From: Arthrobacter bambusae
Lineage (GTDB): Bacteria; Actinomycetota; Actinomycetes; Actinomycetales; Micrococcaceae
Direction: 5' to 3'
Assembly (NCBI RefSeq): GCF_022606295.1
Contig: NZ_JAHHZS010000016.1
Coordinates: 43,764 to 107,763, forward strand
DNA length: 64,000 nucleotides
Below, piece by piece: positions 25,496-34,111 of the stretch. Each line of letters begins with the position of its first letter. Within the stretch, counting starts at the first letter, position 1. The position numbers were made by a program, and so were the translations under genes. The notes under the pieces were generated by a model, which saw nothing but the letters and a program-made list of their open reading frames with translations, searched no databases and was not told where the DNA came from.

Positions 25496-26311
25496 CTAGG
25501 CCCGTGCGATGACTTCCCCGTTCGGGATCAGGAAGAAGCCGTCATCCGTGGAGCCCCAACGGTGCCAACCGGCGGCGATCCTGGCGAGGTCTGCCTCGTT
25601 GGCCAGGCCATATTCCAGCGCCTGCTCGGCAAAGGCGGAGTGCAGGACGCGTTCGCTCCACACACGCGACTGCCAGCGGCGCTGCTGCGCGGTGGCGTAC
25701 AGCCAGTTGCTGCTGGAGGGAGCGACGTCGGTGAAGCCCGCCTGCTGCGCCCAGGACACGAGCCGCCGCCCGGCGTCGGGTTCTGCTCCGTTCCGTCGGG
25801 CGATCTTCTGGTAGAGCTCCATCCAGTCGTCGAGCTCGCGGACCTCCGGGTACCAGCTCATGCCGTGGAAATCGGCGTCGCGGACTGCAACGATGGCGCC
25901 GGGTTTGGCGACACGCCGCATCTCGCGCAGCGCGGCGACGGGGTCGGTCAGGTGCTGCAGGACTTGGTGGGCATGGACGAGGTCGAAGGTCTCGTCCTCG
26001 AAGTCCAGATCGTAGATATTGCCCGTGACGAACTCCACGTTTTCCACGCCACGCTCGGCCGCGAGCGTCGCAGCCTGCGCCACGATCTCGGCGGAACGGT
26101 CGAGCCCGACGACCTTCGCGGGAGCCACCAGCTCCGCGAAGTCGCACGTGATGCTCCCGGGCCCGCATCCGACGTCGAGCACCGACGTCCCGGCGGTGAG
26201 ATGCGGGATGACAAACGCGGCAGAGTTCTCGGCTGTGCGGGAGGCGTGGGCGCGTACGACGGACTCGTGGTGGCCGTGTGTGTAGACGTCTTCAGGCTTC
26301 TGCTCGTTCAT
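25496..26311 (-). CDS. Class I SAM-dependent methyltransferase
   Basis: 271 residues. Motif I is TSVLDVGCGPGSITCDFAEL, and the acidic end of strand 2 is VVGLDRSAEI. Motif post-I is FDLVHAHQVLQHLTDPVAALREMRRVAKPG, typical of the UbiE/Coq5-like group. The N-terminal YTHGHHESVVRAHASRTAENSA matches a family often labelled generic methyltransferase 11. The substrate is unknown. It is a single gene between the YCII promoter and the aminotransferase. Confidence 0.87.
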   Translation of the reverse strand: MNEQKPEDVYTHGHHESVVRAHASRTAENSAAFVIPHLTAGTSVLDVGCGPGSITCDFAELVAPAKVVGLDRSAEIVAQAATLAAERGVENVEFVTGNIYDLDFEDETFDLVHAHQVLQHLTDPVAALREMRRVAKPGAIVAVRDADFHGMSWYPEVRELDDWMELYQKIARRNGAEPDAGRRLVSWAQQAGFTDVAPSSSNWLYATAQQRRWQSRVWSERVLHSAFAEQALEYGLANEADLARIAAGWHRWGSTDDGFFLIPNGEVIARA

Positions 26312-26363
26312 AGGGAAACGCTACCCCGATGGAGCCGAAAGCGGGCGGAACTGCGCGTGGCCC

Positions 26364-27590
26364 TTACGCCTGGGGCCGGTTCCGATACGCCGCCAGGAAC
26401 GTGGCGATCCGCCGCACGGCTTCCTCGATCTCGCGGACGGATGGCAGGATGACGAAGCGGAAATGGTCCGGGGCTGGCCAGTTGAAAGCCGAGCCGTGGG
26501 AGACCAGGATCTTCTGGTCCTGCAGGAGGTCCAGGACGAATTTCTCGTCGCTCTCGATCGGGTAGACATCAAGGTCCAGCCGCGGGAACAAATACATCGC
26601 CCCGGCTGCAGGAACGCAACTCACCCCGGGAATCGCCGTCAGGAGCTTCAAGGCCAGGTCCCGTTGTTCGCGGAGCCTGCCGCCTGGCCTGATGAGTTCC
26701 TCGATGCTCTGGTAGCCGCCAAGGCAGGTCTGGATGGCGTGCTGCGCCGGAACGTTGGAGCACAAGCGGAGGGACGCCAGGAGCTCCAACGCTTCGCGGT
26801 ATTCGGCAGTTGCCGCGTGCGGGCCGGTCACAGCGACCCAGCCGGCCCGGTAACCAGGCATCCGGTAAGCCTTGGAGAGGCCGCTGAAGGTGAGGACGCA
26901 GATGTCGTCTGCCACGGATGCCGTATGGATGTGCTGGGCGTCCTCGTAGCGGATCTTCTCGTAGATCTCGTCGGAGAAGAGGACAAGATCGTGCTTGCGT
27001 GCCAGTGCCGCGAACTCCTCCAGGATGTGGCGCGGGTATACAGCACCCGTGGGGTTGTTCGGGTTGATGATGACGATGGCTTTGGTGCGCTTGGTGATTT
27101 TGGCTTCGACGTCGGACATGTCCGGCCACCAATTCCGGCCCTCGTCGCAAAGATAGTGAACCGGCGTTCCGCCTGTGAGGGTCACCGTTGCCGTCCACAG
27201 CGGATAGTCCGGCGCGGGGATCAGGACCTCGTCGCCGTTTTCCAGGAAAGCCTGCAGCGTCATGGAAATCAGTTCGCTGACGCCGTTGCCGATGAAGATA
27301 TCCTCGACGCCGATATTCATGAGGTTTTTGGTCTGGTAGTACTGCGAAATCGCTGTGCGCGCCGTGAAGATGCCTTTGGAATCGCTGTACCCTTGGGCGC
27401 CGCGGAGGTGGTGGATCATGTCCACCACAACCGACTCTGGAGCTTCCAGTCCGAACGGCGCGGTGTCCCCGAGATTCATCTTGAGGATGCGGTGCCCTTC
27501 GGCCTCCATGGTCTTGGCGGCTTGGAGGATGGGCCCGCGGAGTTCATAGCGGACGTTCTGTAGTTTGCTGGAGTGCTGCATCGGACGCAT
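26364..27590 (-). CDS. Pyridoxal phosphate-dependent aminotransferase (AlaT-like)
   Basis: 408 residues, class I/II aminotransferase. The PLP lysine is in TFSGLSKAYRMPGYRAGW, with IVIINPNNPTGAVYPRHIL (the NPxNPTG loop) and LVLFSDEIYEKIRYED before it. The N-terminal KLQNVRYELRGPILQAAKTMEAEGH with ILKMNLGDTAPFG is the pattern of the bacterial alanine/2-aminobutyrate aminotransferase group. It probably makes alanine from pyruvate and glutamate. Confidence 0.88.
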   Translation of the reverse strand: MRPMQHSSKLQNVRYELRGPILQAAKTMEAEGHRILKMNLGDTAPFGLEAPESVVVDMIHHLRGAQGYSDSKGIFTARTAISQYYQTKNLMNIGVEDIFIGNGVSELISMTLQAFLENGDEVLIPAPDYPLWTATVTLTGGTPVHYLCDEGRNWWPDMSDVEAKITKRTKAIVIINPNNPTGAVYPRHILEEFAALARKHDLVLFSDEIYEKIRYEDAQHIHTASVADDICVLTFSGLSKAYRMPGYRAGWVAVTGPHAATAEYREALELLASLRLCSNVPAQHAIQTCLGGYQSIEELIRPGGRLREQRDLALKLLTAIPGVSCVPAAGAMYLFPRLDLDVYPIESDEKFVLDLLQDQKILVSHGSAFNWPAPDHFRFVILPSVREIEEAVRRIATFLAAYRNRPQA

Positions 27591-27615
27591 GGTTGATCAT
27601 TTCACGTCCCGCGCC

Positions 27616-28296
27616 TCACTCCCATCGGATGATGACCGGCAGGCTGCTCGTGTTGGCCGAGACTTCGCGTTCGGTGCCGCGGACTGCCACCACAAAGTGC
27701 TGGAGATCGTCCGCCGAGGCCAGGACCTCGAAATGGCCGGTGGGATCGCTCACGACGGCGGTCGCCGACGAATGCGGGCGGATATAAGCCTCGGGGATGC
27801 CCTTGTTGTGGACGTCGACCAACCTGCCGTGGATGAGGCGGGCCAGCGTGGAAGCGGCAAGCAGGGGTTCGGCGACCGGAGGCCCGGAGGGCTCGTCGAG
27901 GCTTATGCCCACAGGGACGCGGACCAGGAAGCCGAGGCCTTGGCGGATCCCGGCGTCGTATTCGTCCGGTTGGAATTCACCGCTGGAGACCACGGAGTAC
28001 TGGGTGTTTTGTTCGATGGCCACCAGGAGCTTCTCCATGTTGTCCAGTTGCGTGGGTCCATGGCATTCCACGGCCACTTTGAGCTCGAGGTCCAGCAGCG
28101 GCCCCTCCCGCCGGGACCGGCCCACCCTGTTCATGGCGACGGCGTGGACCGTGACGGGAGCGTCGGAGGATTGACCCCTTGGCGGTTCCGAACCGTCGTC
28201 GAAACGGACGCGCACTGGAGAGACGGCGTCGGAAAGTATCCCGAGGAGCTCGGTCAGGGATGATCGCACAACACCCACGGTGACACTCCAGTCCAC
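27616..28296 (-). CDS. Hypothetical protein, possibly Pvc16/DUF4255-like
   Basis: 226 residues, start GTG. The N-terminal part (LLDLELKVAVECHGPTQLDN, then MEKLLVAIEQNTQYSV, GLGFLVRVPVGI) resembles the layout of Pvc16/DUF4255 domains of contractile-injection loci. The C-terminal ~80 residues (RLVDVHNKGIPEAYIRP, VVSDPTGHFEVLA) look like a carboxypeptidase-regulatory Ig-like domain. No other tail or injection-system gene is nearby, so the resemblance may be superficial. No signal peptide is seen. Confidence 0.55.
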   Translation of the reverse strand: MDWSVTVGVVRSSLTELLGILSDAVSPVRVRFDDGSEPPRGQSSDAPVTVHAVAMNRVGRSRREGPLLDLELKVAVECHGPTQLDNMEKLLVAIEQNTQYSVVSSGEFQPDEYDAGIRQGLGFLVRVPVGISLDEPSGPPVAEPLLAASTLARLIHGRLVDVHNKGIPEAYIRPHSSATAVVSDPTGHFEVLASADDLQHFVVAVRGTEREVSANTSSLPVIIRWE

Positions 28297-28350
28297 AAAG
28301 TGGTCCAGCTAGCCGTTGTGCACTACGTTACTCCCGCACTGGTCCGCGAG

Positions 28351-28863
28351 TCACCGGGGTTCAGGCGTCACTCCATTCGATGGTTGGCTGTTTGCCGGGA
28401 CGTCGTTGCGGGCCGTCTTGGTGGCCTCGATGACGCCTTGCATGAAAGTCATGACTACGTGGACTTCTTCCGGCGAAAGTGCGTCAATGACAGGGGTTAT
28501 GGCGCCCGCCAAGGGAGAGAACAATTCGCTGCCGGTGGCGCGTGCGGAGTCAGTCATCTCCAGCTGGACCTGCCGACGGTCCTTTTCGCTGCGGCGGCGT
28601 GCCAAATGGCCTGCCCGGTCAAGTCGATCCACAAGCGCGGTTGTTGCCGGAGAACTCAGGTTGAGTGCCGCCCTGAGCGCCCCGGGAGTCATTGTCTTGC
28701 CCTCCCGCGCGGCGGCCACCATGGCCGCCAATGCGTTCAGGTCCGTTCGATGGAGATGGTGGCGGTTGCTGACAGCCTCCACGTAGCGCTCCGTTTCGAC
28801 CGTGAACTGCTGGAGAAGCCCAAGGAGTGCCGCTGCGGACCGAACGTCGTGATTGTCATCCAT
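28351..28863 (-). CDS. MarR family transcriptional regulator
   Basis: 170 residues. The winged helix is LNALAAMVAAAREGKTMTPG, then ALNLSSPATTALVDRLDRAGHLARRRSEKDRRQVQLEMT. The C-terminal ~20 residues look disordered. It is divergent from the MMPL transporter, and an inverted repeat lies between the two starts. This is the common arrangement in which MarR represses an exporter. Confidence 0.88.
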   Translation of the reverse strand: MDDNHDVRSAAALLGLLQQFTVETERYVEAVSNRHHLHRTDLNALAAMVAAAREGKTMTPGALRAALNLSSPATTALVDRLDRAGHLARRRSEKDRRQVQLEMTDSARATGSELFSPLAGAITPVIDALSPEEVHVVMTFMQGVIEATKTARNDVPANSQPSNGVTPEPR

Positions 28864-28909
28864 GAGGCCTCCTTCAGCCTCAAATTATCCCACCGGGATG
28901 CCATTGACC

Positions 28910-28950
28910 AATTATCTCCATGATAGATATATTTCACCATGGAAGTAATT
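28910..28950. promoter_or_regulatory. Inverted repeat operator between marR and mmpL
   Basis: Arms AATTATCTCCATG (28910-28922) and CATGGAAGTAATT (28938-28950) pair at 11 of 13 positions across a 15-base AT-rich spacer containing GATATAT. The site covers the likely promoter of the MMPL gene, whose start is 28966. It is the best candidate for MarR binding. Confidence 0.6.
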
Positions 28951-28965
28951 ACGGAGGGGGCGGCC

Positions 28966-31185
28966 ATGATCGACAGACGGCCTGGAATCGGGCGACGAAG
29001 CAGTTCGCGGTGGTGGGTGGCGGCGGCGGTGCTAGCGCTGGCGGCGTGGATGGTCATCGGTGGAATCGGCGGCCCGACCTTTGGAAAGCTCAGCGAGGTG
29101 TCCAGCAACGACCAAGCATCCTTCCTGCCGGCGAGCGCCGAATCCACCGAAGCCCGCGCATGGCAAAGCAAGTTCGCTTCCAGCGGCAGTGTTCCCGCGG
29201 TGGTGCTGTTCGAGTCTCCCGAGAAACTTTCACCCGCTCAACTGGCCGGATTGGCGCCCCTCGGCACCCAGCTGTCCGCCGTCGCCGGGGTCAGCCATTC
29301 GACGGCGATGGTCGGGCCGATTCCGTCCGCGGACGGCAAGGCGGTGCAATTCATCGTCCCCGTGGAGGAAGGAAACGGTGTCAAGGAGAGCATTCAAGCA
29401 CTTCGCGCAAACGCGACGGGGTATGCGGCGGGGGCAGGGCTCCCCGCTGGAACAACCAGCTACGTGACGGGACCGGCAGGCTTTCTCGCCGATTTGGTGA
29501 ACGCTTTTGGCGGCATCGACGGGATATTGCTCTTCGCGGCGCTGGGCGCCGTCCTGGTCATCCTGCTGGCAGTCTATCGATCCGTGGTGCTGCCCTTTGT
29601 GGTGCTCCTTACTGCCGTCTTCGCGCTTTGCGGGTCCATCTTGGTGGTCTTTGCCTTGGCGAAGGCGGGCGCAATCCAATTGACAGGACAGAGCCAAGGG
29701 ATCCTGTCCATCCTGGTGGTGGGCTCGGCCACCGACTATGCGCTCCTCTTTGTGGCCCGTTACCGTGAGGCCTTGGGTGACGCGTCAAACAAATGGTCGG
29801 CTGTGGGACGCGCGTACAAGGGTAGCTTTGGGGCCATTGTGGCGTCCGGCACGACGGTCGCGCTGGCGTTGCTTTGCCTGCTCTTCTCGGAACTGAATTC
29901 AAACCGGGGGCTGGGGCCTATCGGAGCGATCGGAATCGTCTTCTCAATGTTGGCTAGCCTCACGCTGCTTCCCGCGGCGCTTGGACTTCTCGGCCGGTCC
30001 GCATTTTGGCCGCGAACGCCGAGGAAAGCCCAGGCCGCGAGTGCTGCGGCGAGTGCCGCCGTCGCCGCCCCGGCCCACTCCAACATTCCCCGGGTCTGGA
30101 GGCGTCTGGCCGGAATCATAGCCAAGCGGCCCAGGGCCGTATGGCTGGGGGCCGCCGCCGTTTTGGTGGTCTGCGCTTCAGGCCTGCTGCAACTCCAGGC
30201 GAGCGGTGTTCCGCAGTCGGCACTCATCCTGAGCAAATCCGAGGCTGTGGACGGCCAAACGGCTGTGGGCCGGCACTATCCGGCCGGCGCAGGAAGCCCC
30301 GTAGTGGTGGTGGCCGAGGAAAAGTCGGCAGCCGTGGTGCTTGCCGAAGTCAAGGCCCAGGAAGGCATCTCGGATGCATCCGTGGTTGCCGTTCCACCGG
30401 ATTCCGGAGCCCGACCGCTGGCTGACGCCGCGACCGGTGCTGCCCCCTTGGTGCGGGACGGACGGGTGTTGATCAATGCCACCCTGTCCTCGGAGGCCGA
30501 CTCGGCGAAGGCCGAACAGACCATCGCCACGCTCCGGCAGAAGCTCCATGACACGGCCCCCGGAACCCTGGTGGGAGGAACCACGGCCACGGCCACGGAC
30601 ACCAACGCGAGCGCGCAGTCGGATTTGTGGCGCATCATCCCGATCGTCTTGGCGGTCATCTTGTTGGTGCTCATGGCACTGCTGCGGTCCATCCTGGCGC
30701 CGCTCTTGCTGATAGGAACCGTGGTGCTGTCCTATGCCGCCGCGTTGGGTGTCTCGGCCTGGGTGTTCAACCATGTGTTTGGATTCCCCGGAGCGGATGC
30801 CTCGGTTCCGCTCTTCGGTTTTGTCTTCCTTGTAGCCCTCGGCGTGGACTACAACATCTTCCTCATGACCCGCGTCCGGGAGGAGTCGATGCTCAACGGA
30901 ACCAGGGCCGGCATCTTGAAGGGGCTCGGTGCCACCGGCGGAGTGATTACCTCGGCCGGCGTTGTCCTTGCTGCAACCTTTGCCGCCCTGGGGGTCATTC
31001 CGATCCTCTTCCTTGCGCAGATTTCCTTTATCGTGGCGTTCGGGGTGCTGCTCGACACGACGATCGTGCGATCGCTCCTGGTGCCTGCGCTGTCCTACGA
31101 CGTCGGGTCCCGCATCTGGTGGCCGGGACGCTTGGCCCGCCATCCGGCGTCGAAAGAGGATCAGCGGGCGGCCACGGCTTCCTGA
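28966..31185 (+). CDS. MMPL family transporter
   Basis: 739 residues in the RND/MMPL layout: a first helix (RWWVAAAVLALAAWMVIGGI), an extracytoplasmic loop, five to six helices, a second loop and five more helices. Signatures are GSATDYALLFVARYREAL in the first bundle and ALGVDYNIFLMTRVREE in the second, including the proton-relay aspartates. MMPL proteins export lipids or hydrophobic drugs. I use ATG 28966 because GGAGGGGG precedes it; ATG 28939 lacks such a site. Its last 25 bases overlap the convergent epimerase gene. Confidence 0.9.
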   Translation: MIDRRPGIGRRSSSRWWVAAAVLALAAWMVIGGIGGPTFGKLSEVSSNDQASFLPASAESTEARAWQSKFASSGSVPAVVLFESPEKLSPAQLAGLAPLGTQLSAVAGVSHSTAMVGPIPSADGKAVQFIVPVEEGNGVKESIQALRANATGYAAGAGLPAGTTSYVTGPAGFLADLVNAFGGIDGILLFAALGAVLVILLAVYRSVVLPFVVLLTAVFALCGSILVVFALAKAGAIQLTGQSQGILSILVVGSATDYALLFVARYREALGDASNKWSAVGRAYKGSFGAIVASGTTVALALLCLLFSELNSNRGLGPIGAIGIVFSMLASLTLLPAALGLLGRSAFWPRTPRKAQAASAAASAAVAAPAHSNIPRVWRRLAGIIAKRPRAVWLGAAAVLVVCASGLLQLQASGVPQSALILSKSEAVDGQTAVGRHYPAGAGSPVVVVAEEKSAAVVLAEVKAQEGISDASVVAVPPDSGARPLADAATGAAPLVRDGRVLINATLSSEADSAKAEQTIATLRQKLHDTAPGTLVGGTTATATDTNASAQSDLWRIIPIVLAVILLVLMALLRSILAPLLLIGTVVLSYAAALGVSAWVFNHVFGFPGADASVPLFGFVFLVALGVDYNIFLMTRVREESMLNGTRAGILKGLGATGGVITSAGVVLAATFAALGVIPILFLAQISFIVAFGVLLDTTIVRSLLVPALSYDVGSRIWWPGRLARHPASKEDQRAATAS

Positions 31186-32096
31186 TCCCGCCACCAGGCC
31201 ACGGTCGCCGCCATCGCGTCCGCGCGCGGCGTCGGTTCCAGCCCGAGCTTGGCCTGGCTCGCCGTGGAATCCATGACGAACGGCCGCTCAAACTGGTACA
31301 TCATTTCGGCCAGCTCCCGCATGTCGGTTGAAAACAAGCCGAGTGCCCGGAGCAGCCAACCGGGAACCACGCTCAGCTTCGGTTCGGGAACGCCGGCCGA
31401 CCGTGCGAAGTTGCCGGCAATTTCCCGCATCGTCATTGCCGGTCCCGTGGGGGCGTGCAGCACCGAGTTCCAGAGTTCGGGCTTCTGGGCCGCGGCGATC
31501 ATGGCTGCGGCGAGATCCGGGACATAGGTGAAAGAGTGCGGCTGCTCGGCGCTTCCGAGAACCTGGACTGTCTTGCCCTTCAGTATCAGCGGGACCATGC
31601 GCTCGCCGGCATGCGCCATGCGTGCCCGTGGACCGAAGAAATCGCCTGCCACCACGCTGACGGTGTTCGCGGCGTGGGTTTGCCGGGCCTTCAGCAGGGC
31701 GGAACGGATCCCGCGTTTCCCGCCGGCCGCTTCGCGCGGGCTGCTTTCAGTGAGGGTATTGTCCGGCTCGCTGTAGGAGTAAAGGCTTTCAGGGAAGACG
31801 ACGACGGCGCCCGCCGCCCATGCCGCGTCCATCACCACCCGCTCTGCAACAGGGAGTTCGGCCGCCCAGGCTTTGGCGCGATAGGCGGAACCGTGGATGC
31901 AGTGGAAGACGGCCGCGGCCCCGTCGAAGGCTTGCACCAACTTCGCCGGGTACGAGACATCCACGCGGAGCTTTTCGACCAGCGGGTGGTCCGGGCCGCT
32001 ACCTGAGCGCGTCAGGACACGCACCTGTTCTCCGCGGTCCGCGAGTTGTTCGGCAATGGTCCATCCGACGGGGCCTGCTCCTGTGACGACATACAT
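31161..32096 (-). CDS. NAD(P)-dependent epimerase/reductase-like protein
   Basis: 311 residues, extended SDR type. The N-terminus MYVVTGAGPVGWTIAEQLA is a Rossmann G-x-x-G-x-x-G variant, with the catalytic-region SLYSYSEPDN and the substrate region HSFTYVPDLAAAMI. The usual YxxxK is not obvious, so activity as a binding protein or atypical reductase is possible. It is divergent from the TetR gene, with a perfect palindrome between, suggesting it is TetR-controlled. Confidence 0.8.
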   Translation of the reverse strand: MYVVTGAGPVGWTIAEQLADRGEQVRVLTRSGSGPDHPLVEKLRVDVSYPAKLVQAFDGAAAVFHCIHGSAYRAKAWAAELPVAERVVMDAAWAAGAVVVFPESLYSYSEPDNTLTESSPREAAGGKRGIRSALLKARQTHAANTVSVVAGDFFGPRARMAHAGERMVPLILKGKTVQVLGSAEQPHSFTYVPDLAAAMIAAAQKPELWNSVLHAPTGPAMTMREIAGNFARSAGVPEPKLSVVPGWLLRALGLFSTDMRELAEMMYQFERPFVMDSTASQAKLGLEPTPRADAMAATVAWWRDQEAVAAR

Positions 32097-32143
32097 GGTG
32101 TTGCTCGCTTTCCGGCTGGGATCTATTGGTGGAAGTCTTGATT

Positions 32144-32160
32144 AGAGAGCGGTGCTCTCT
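32144..32160. promoter_or_regulatory. Perfect palindrome, probable TetR operator
   Basis: AGAGAGC-GGT-GCTCTCT is a perfect 7-3-7 palindrome 48 bases upstream of the epimerase start. GTGCTCTC recurs as a half-site near 32218-32225, close to the TetR start. It is placed to control both divergent genes. Confidence 0.6.
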
Positions 32161-32247
32161 GAATTCAGGATGGATCCTTTCGAATTGCATGTCAAGAGCA
32201 TTGCTCGCATTTGTTTCCAGTGCTCTCCTTTATGGCATGCTGGATGC

Positions 32248-32973
32248 ATGGACCTCCCCTTAGTTGCAGCGGCCAAGCAATCGACGCCCCGAGAGCGGGC
32301 CCGGGCCCAGACCGTGGCGGACATCATCCGGCTGGGCCGTCAGCACCTTGCTTTGCATGGCGCCGCGGGCCTGTCCCTGAGGGCAGTTGCGCGCGACCTC
32401 GGCGTGGTGTCTTCTGCTGTGTACCGCTATGTGGAGAGCCGCGACGAACTGCTGACCCTCTTGCTGATTGACGCGTACGGAGAGCTGGGCGACGACGTGG
32501 ATGCCGCCGTCGACGCCCTCCCTGAAGGCGACTATCGTGGCAGGTTCCTGGCGCTCGGCCGTGCCGTGCGGCAGTGGGCCCTGCGCGAGCCGGCGCGGTA
32601 CGCCCTCCTGTTCGGCAGCCCGGTGCCCGGATACCAAGCGCCCGCGGAACGGACCACCGAACCTGGAACGCGGGTGATCTACCGGATGGTGGGGATCTTC
32701 GACGCCGCCTACCGCGCGGGCGCCTTGGCCGCCGAAGTGGCGCCCGCCGTCGTCGTTCCTCCCGCCCTCGCCGCGAACCTGGCGGCGGTCCGGGCCGAAC
32801 TGGGCGTGGCCGTTCCGGAGCCCGCGTTGGCCCGGGGCGTGCTGGTGTGGACATCGGTTTTCGGCGCGGTCAGCTTCGAGGTGTTCGGCCAATACGGCGC
32901 CGACACCTTTGCCGCGCGGGACGAGCTCTTTGAGCACCAGCTCGAGGTGCTGCTGGGGGTCGTGGGGCTGTAG
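32248..32973 (+). CDS. TetR/AcrR family regulator with WHG-type C-terminus
   Basis: 241 residues. The N-terminal HTH is IIRLGRQHLALHGAAGLSLR followed by AVARDLGVVSSAVYRYVESRDEL. The C-terminal domain (ALREPARYALLFGSPVPGY) fits the WHG/TetR_C group. ATG 32248 is used; the frame extends 32 codons upstream but those lie over the palindromic control region. It is probably the repressor of the divergent epimerase gene and of itself, and it is followed closely by the MpaB gene. Confidence 0.85.
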   Translation: MDLPLVAAAKQSTPRERARAQTVADIIRLGRQHLALHGAAGLSLRAVARDLGVVSSAVYRYVESRDELLTLLLIDAYGELGDDVDAAVDALPEGDYRGRFLALGRAVRQWALREPARYALLFGSPVPGYQAPAERTTEPGTRVIYRMVGIFDAAYRAGALAAEVAPAVVVPPALAANLAAVRAELGVAVPEPALARGVLVWTSVFGAVSFEVFGQYGADTFAARDELFEHQLEVLLGVVGL

Positions 32974-32994
32974 CCGCGAATGTACAGTAACTGC

Positions 32995-33771
32995 ATGGGT
33001 CGTGGACTTGCTGACATCGGCGCGGAGGGCGTGTTGCTGGCCGGTGCAGGCCGCGCCATCCTGATGCAGGTCGCCGATCCCGCGGTCGGTCACGGCGTCG
33101 CCGAGCACAGCAATTTCGCCGAGCGGCCACTCGACCGCTTGCGTGCCACCATGACGTACGTCTACGCCGTGGTCTATGGCTCGGAAGAGCAACTGGCGGC
33201 GGTGCGCCGGGCCGTGAATCGTGCGCACGCCCCGGTTCGCCGGCCAGCGGACGAGGCGTCGAACGGGTACAACGCCTTCGATGCGCACTCCCAGCTCTGG
33301 GTCGTGGCCACCCTCTATGACACCGCTGTCACCGTTTACGAAAAGGTCCACGGAGCCCTCGACGACGACACTGCCGACCGGATCTACCGTGAGTATGCGC
33401 GGATCGGGACGGCCTTGCAGCTTCCCGCGGAACTCTGGCCGGCCGACCGCCCGGCCTTCGCGCGCTATCGGGACGATTCCTTGCGGCACCTCGAACCGGA
33501 TGCGGCCGCTTTGCGAGTGGCCCACGAGCTCCTGTACCCCGCGAGCGGGCCGTTCTTGATGCGTTTGAGCATGCCGTTGGTCCGCCTGCTGACAGCCGGG
33601 CTCTTGCCGGAGCAGCTTCGCGCGGGATTCGGACTTCCTTGGAAGGCGCGTCACCGGCGCAGCTTCGACGCCATCATGCGGTTGTTGGCCGTGGCTTATC
33701 CGAGGCTTCCGGAAAAGGTCAGGCATTGGCCGAAGAACTACTATCTTGCCCAGCTCGGCCCGGGCGAATAA
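32995..33771 (+). CDS. MpaB/rubber-oxygenase family (DUF2236) protein
   Basis: About 258 residues. The family pattern is GRGLADIGAEGVLLAGAGRA, then VADPAVGHGVAEHSNFAERP, DAHSQLWVVATLYDTAV and FGLPWKARHRRSFDAIMRL. The conserved histidines and arginine are those used to hold heme in the latex-clearing/MpaB oxygenases. A related role in oxidising a hydrophobic substrate is inferred. No signal peptide or lipobox is visible. ATG 32995 or 32980 could be the start. It lies 21 bases after the TetR gene and is probably cotranscribed with it. Confidence 0.8.
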   Translation: MGRGLADIGAEGVLLAGAGRAILMQVADPAVGHGVAEHSNFAERPLDRLRATMTYVYAVVYGSEEQLAAVRRAVNRAHAPVRRPADEASNGYNAFDAHSQLWVVATLYDTAVTVYEKVHGALDDDTADRIYREYARIGTALQLPAELWPADRPAFARYRDDSLRHLEPDAAALRVAHELLYPASGPFLMRLSMPLVRLLTAGLLPEQLRAGFGLPWKARHRRSFDAIMRLLAVAYPRLPEKVRHWPKNYYLAQLGPGE

Positions 33772-33943
33772 CGCGCCGGCCCGTCCTCGACATCGCCGGA
33801 ACGGTGCGCAGTCGCCGGAGCGTTCCGGCGAACCGGCACTGTTCCCGCGAGCTCGACGTCGGCCCTCAACCGGGCGTTCTCCCACGGCGAAATCGCCCAT
33901 GGATCCCTGAGTTTCCGGGGTTCATGGGCTCTCGTTGAAAAGA
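33772..33943. other. Intergenic stretch without recognised gene
   Basis: The 340 bases between the MpaB gene and dnaK hold no convincing frame. The first ~170 bases are GC-rich with a short CGCCGGAACG/CGTTCCGGCG inverted repeat that could end transcription. The rest is the heat-shock promoter region described separately. Confidence 0.6.
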
Positions 33944-34033
33944 GTTGAGCCTACTCGACTCAACTTTGGATTGACATTGAATGAGGCCTGAGTACAGTTG
34001 AGTGCAGAACGCTCAACTAGCCGAAGGTTGAGT
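33944..34033 (+). promoter_or_regulatory. HspR-controlled dnaK promoter with HAIR operators
   Basis: Two HAIR sites fit the GTTGAG-x-N7-x-CTCAAC spacing: 33944-33964 and 33997-34017. A third half-site GTTGAGT is at 34027-34033. A TTGACA box (33971-33976) followed after 16 bases by TACAGT gives a sigma-A-type promoter between the two sites; the second HAIR overlaps the start region. HspR, encoded at the end of this operon, binds HAIR and represses until heat shock, with DnaK as co-repressor in known actinobacteria. Confidence 0.88.
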
Positions 34034-34111
34034 GCTCCCCGGCTCCGAACCCTCCATGAGGAAAGGAATCGGGTGAAATCTCGATCGTCGGCCATTGAAA
34101 GGAAGCACCAT

